64,000 bases of DNA from Qipengyuania citrea (GTDB lineage Bacteria > Pseudomonadota > Alphaproteobacteria > Sphingomonadales > Sphingomonadaceae). Below the pieces are notes generated by a model, which was not told where the DNA came from, did not search any database, and was given only the letters and a program-made list of their open reading frames with translations. Positions 62,919 to 64,000 of this stretch are shown here, one piece after another (positions within the stretch are counted from its first letter, which is position 1; every line of letters starts with the position of its first letter). The translations under genes were made by a program, and so were the position numbers. The DNA is taken from assembly GCF_009828015.1 (NCBI RefSeq), contig NZ_WTYG01000001.1, positions 558,001-622,000 on the forward strand. Reading direction: 5' to 3'.

Positions 62919-63314
62919 ATGATCGGATATGTGACAGTGGGGACCAACGATCTCGAGCGGGCGGCTCGGTTCTACGATCCCATCGCGGCCGAACTGGGCG
63001 TGGGGCGGATGATGGATTTCGACAGCTTCATTGCTTGGGGCAATATGGACGGCGCGGCGGGTATCGCGGCGACCAAGCCGTTCGATGGCGAAGCGGCGAC
63101 CGTCGGCAATGGCACCATGGTGGCCCTGCAGGCGCAGGATCGCGATCAGGTGCAGCGGCTGTACGACATCGCGCTGGCCAACGGCGGCACCAGCGAGGGC
63201 GAACCCGGACCGCGCGGCGAGCCCGATGCCAATGGCATGGTGTTTTATGCCGCCTATTTCCGCGACCCGGATGGCAACAAGCTCAACGCCTTCCTGATGG
63301 ACAAGGCGGCCTGA
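62919..63314 (+). CDS. VOC family (glyoxalase-like) protein
   Basis: 131 residues. Repeats of the VOC fold: IGYVTVGTNDLERAARFYDPIAAELG, then GTMVALQAQDRDQVQRLYDIALANGGTSEG, and AYFRDPDGNKLNAF. Common in small-molecule binding or modification; metal ligands cannot be fixed. The ATG at 62919 has AAGGAG 6 bases upstream; a GTG two codons earlier is less likely. Confidence 0.88.
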   Translation: MIGYVTVGTNDLERAARFYDPIAAELGVGRMMDFDSFIAWGNMDGAAGIAATKPFDGEAATVGNGTMVALQAQDRDQVQRLYDIALANGGTSEGEPGPRGEPDANGMVFYAAYFRDPDGNKLNAFLMDKAA

Positions 63315-63437
63315 CGGGGCAATCGCGCCGACGCGCTTGCTGCGCGATGAACGCGGCCGGCGGCGTGATACCTTCCGTTACAATTCAGGCCAGGTTCGGG
63401 ATATTGCTGCGACATTGTCGGCCTAGAACAGGGACAC

Positions 63438-63490
63438 GAGCTGCGGCGGGCCAGACCTCCCTCCCCTCAGACCCCGGTCCGTCGCAGCTC
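63438..63490 (+). promoter_or_regulatory. inverted repeat in the leader of the EF-hand gene
   Basis: GAGCTGCG (63438-63445) and CGCAGCTC (63483-63490) can form a stem about 23 bases before the EF-hand protein start. The loop is pyrimidine-rich and 37 bases long. It may be a leader hairpin. Confidence 0.35.
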
Positions 63491-63512
63491 TCCAGACCTT
63501 TGGAGATATCCT

Positions 63513-64000
63513 ATGAACAAGACCATCCTTGCCCTTTCCGCCGCCGCACTGGCGCTGACCGGTACCACCGCGATCGCGCAGCACCGCGGGGCGCATAATC
63601 CCGATACCGATGGCAACGGCAGTGTCACGCTGACCGAAATGCAGGCCGCGAGCGCCGAACGTTTCGCCCGCATGGATGCCAATGGCGACGGCGTGATCGA
63701 CGCTGCCGACCGCCAGGCGCGCGGTGCCCAGATGTTCGCCCGCGCCGATGCCAATGGTGACGGCGAGCTCACCGCAGCCGAAATGCAGGCCGCCCGCGAG
63801 GCGCGCAAGGCCGATCGTCCCGAGCGCGGCGAACGCAGCGAACGGCGGGCCAAGCGCGGCGGTGACCGGACCGAACGGATGGCCCAGCGTTTCGCGCAGG
63901 CCGATACCGACAATTCGGGCGGCCTCTCGCAAGCCGAACTCGCCGCAATGCACGAAGCGCGCGGCGAACGCGGCAAGCGGGGCAACCGCGGCGGGAAGCG
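63513..64000 (+). CDS. secreted EF-hand (calmodulin-like) protein, cut by the window end
   Basis: 162 residues visible; the frame runs off the window. Signal peptide NKTILALSAAALALTGTTAIAQ. Four EF-hand loops follow: DTDGNGSVTLTE, DANGDGVIDAAD, DANGDGELTAAE and DTDNSGGLSQAE. Their acidic spacing fits calcium binding at positions 1, 3, 5 and 12; the second loop has D rather than E at the last place. A long basic linker (ERGERSERRAKRGG) separates loops 3 and 4. The last visible residues are also Arg/Gly/Lys-rich. GGAG lies before the ATG. Confidence 0.88.
   Translation, partial: MNKTILALSAAALALTGTTAIAQHRGAHNPDTDGNGSVTLTEMQAASAERFARMDANGDGVIDAADRQARGAQMFARADANGDGELTAAEMQAAREARKADRPERGERSERRAKRGGDRTERMAQRFAQADTDNSGGLSQAELAAMHEARGERGKRGNRGGK

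Noticed and set aside
63423..63985. Minus-strand frames opposite the EF-hand gene
   Set aside because: They mirror the repeated EF-hand coding pattern on the plus strand, where signal peptide, EF loops and ribosome site are all present.

Overview
The window reads as chromosomal DNA of a high-GC alphaproteobacterium, most likely Sphingomonadales and probably Erythrobacteraceae. This is inferred from gene families and gene order, not from a database match. Supporting signs are the UrcA-family protein, many small sphingomonad-type orphan proteins, dense packing with ATGA or GTGA overlaps and frequent TTG/GTG starts. I saw no rRNA, tRNA, CRISPR array or insertion sequence. Most of the window is housekeeping sequence; one stretch (about 7.16-8.41 kb) clearly has lower GC than its surroundings.

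Layout. 0-4.5 kb: end of a thioredoxin/TPR co-chaperone gene and a Lon-domain protein, then a minus-strand run argB-yggT-folD-lipoprotein-marC. 4.7-7.2 kb: small secreted or lipoprotein genes and a membrane-anchored nuclease. 7.2-12.6 kb: class I ribonucleotide reductase (nrdA, nrdB on the minus strand) separated by two small probable stress genes. A Panacea/SocA-type antitoxin and a putative toxin sit directly behind nrdB. 13.2-18.5 kb: alpha/beta hydrolase, PilZ and GGDEF proteins, nadB and an ABC ATPase. 18.6-21.9 kb: zinc-finger protein, tldD, secreted protein and SDR. 21.9-27.0 kb: minus-strand run guaA, EamA exporter, an EndoIII-like glycosylase, an atypical Nramp protein and nth. 27.2-31.7 kb: UrcA-like protein, acyl-CoA ligase, ZIP-like transporter and sdaA.

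31.8-40.3 kb: gyrB, AI-2E family permease, TetR regulator, DUF1295 protein, acyltransferase and the leucine-catabolism pair ivd-mccB. 40.5-44.8 kb: GAF-PAS-HWE histidine kinase, lipoprotein and an osmolyte-type ABC importer with permease fused to binding protein. 44.8-47.2 kb: lgt, a NDUFAF7-like methyltransferase and a DUF2147 protein. 47.4-58.4 kb: acyl-CoA ligase, glnD, YggS, a TenI/ThiE-like protein, ftsK, DUF389 protein and alanine dehydrogenase. 58.4-64.0 kb: thioesterase, S9 peptidase, aminopeptidase P, VOC protein and an EF-hand protein that runs off the window.

The most interesting locus is the SocAB-like pair at 7167-8406. The antitoxin start lies one base after the nrdB stop, and the putative toxin carries a QYPLF pentapeptide that fits the beta-clamp-binding consensus. 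This suggests a replication-targeting toxin-antitoxin module transcribed with ribonucleotide reductase. Secondary points of interest are candidate general-stress (EcfG-type) promoters at 9615 and 10144, a motif shared upstream of nrdA and nrdB, and Nramp and ZIP proteins that lack canonical metal ligands.
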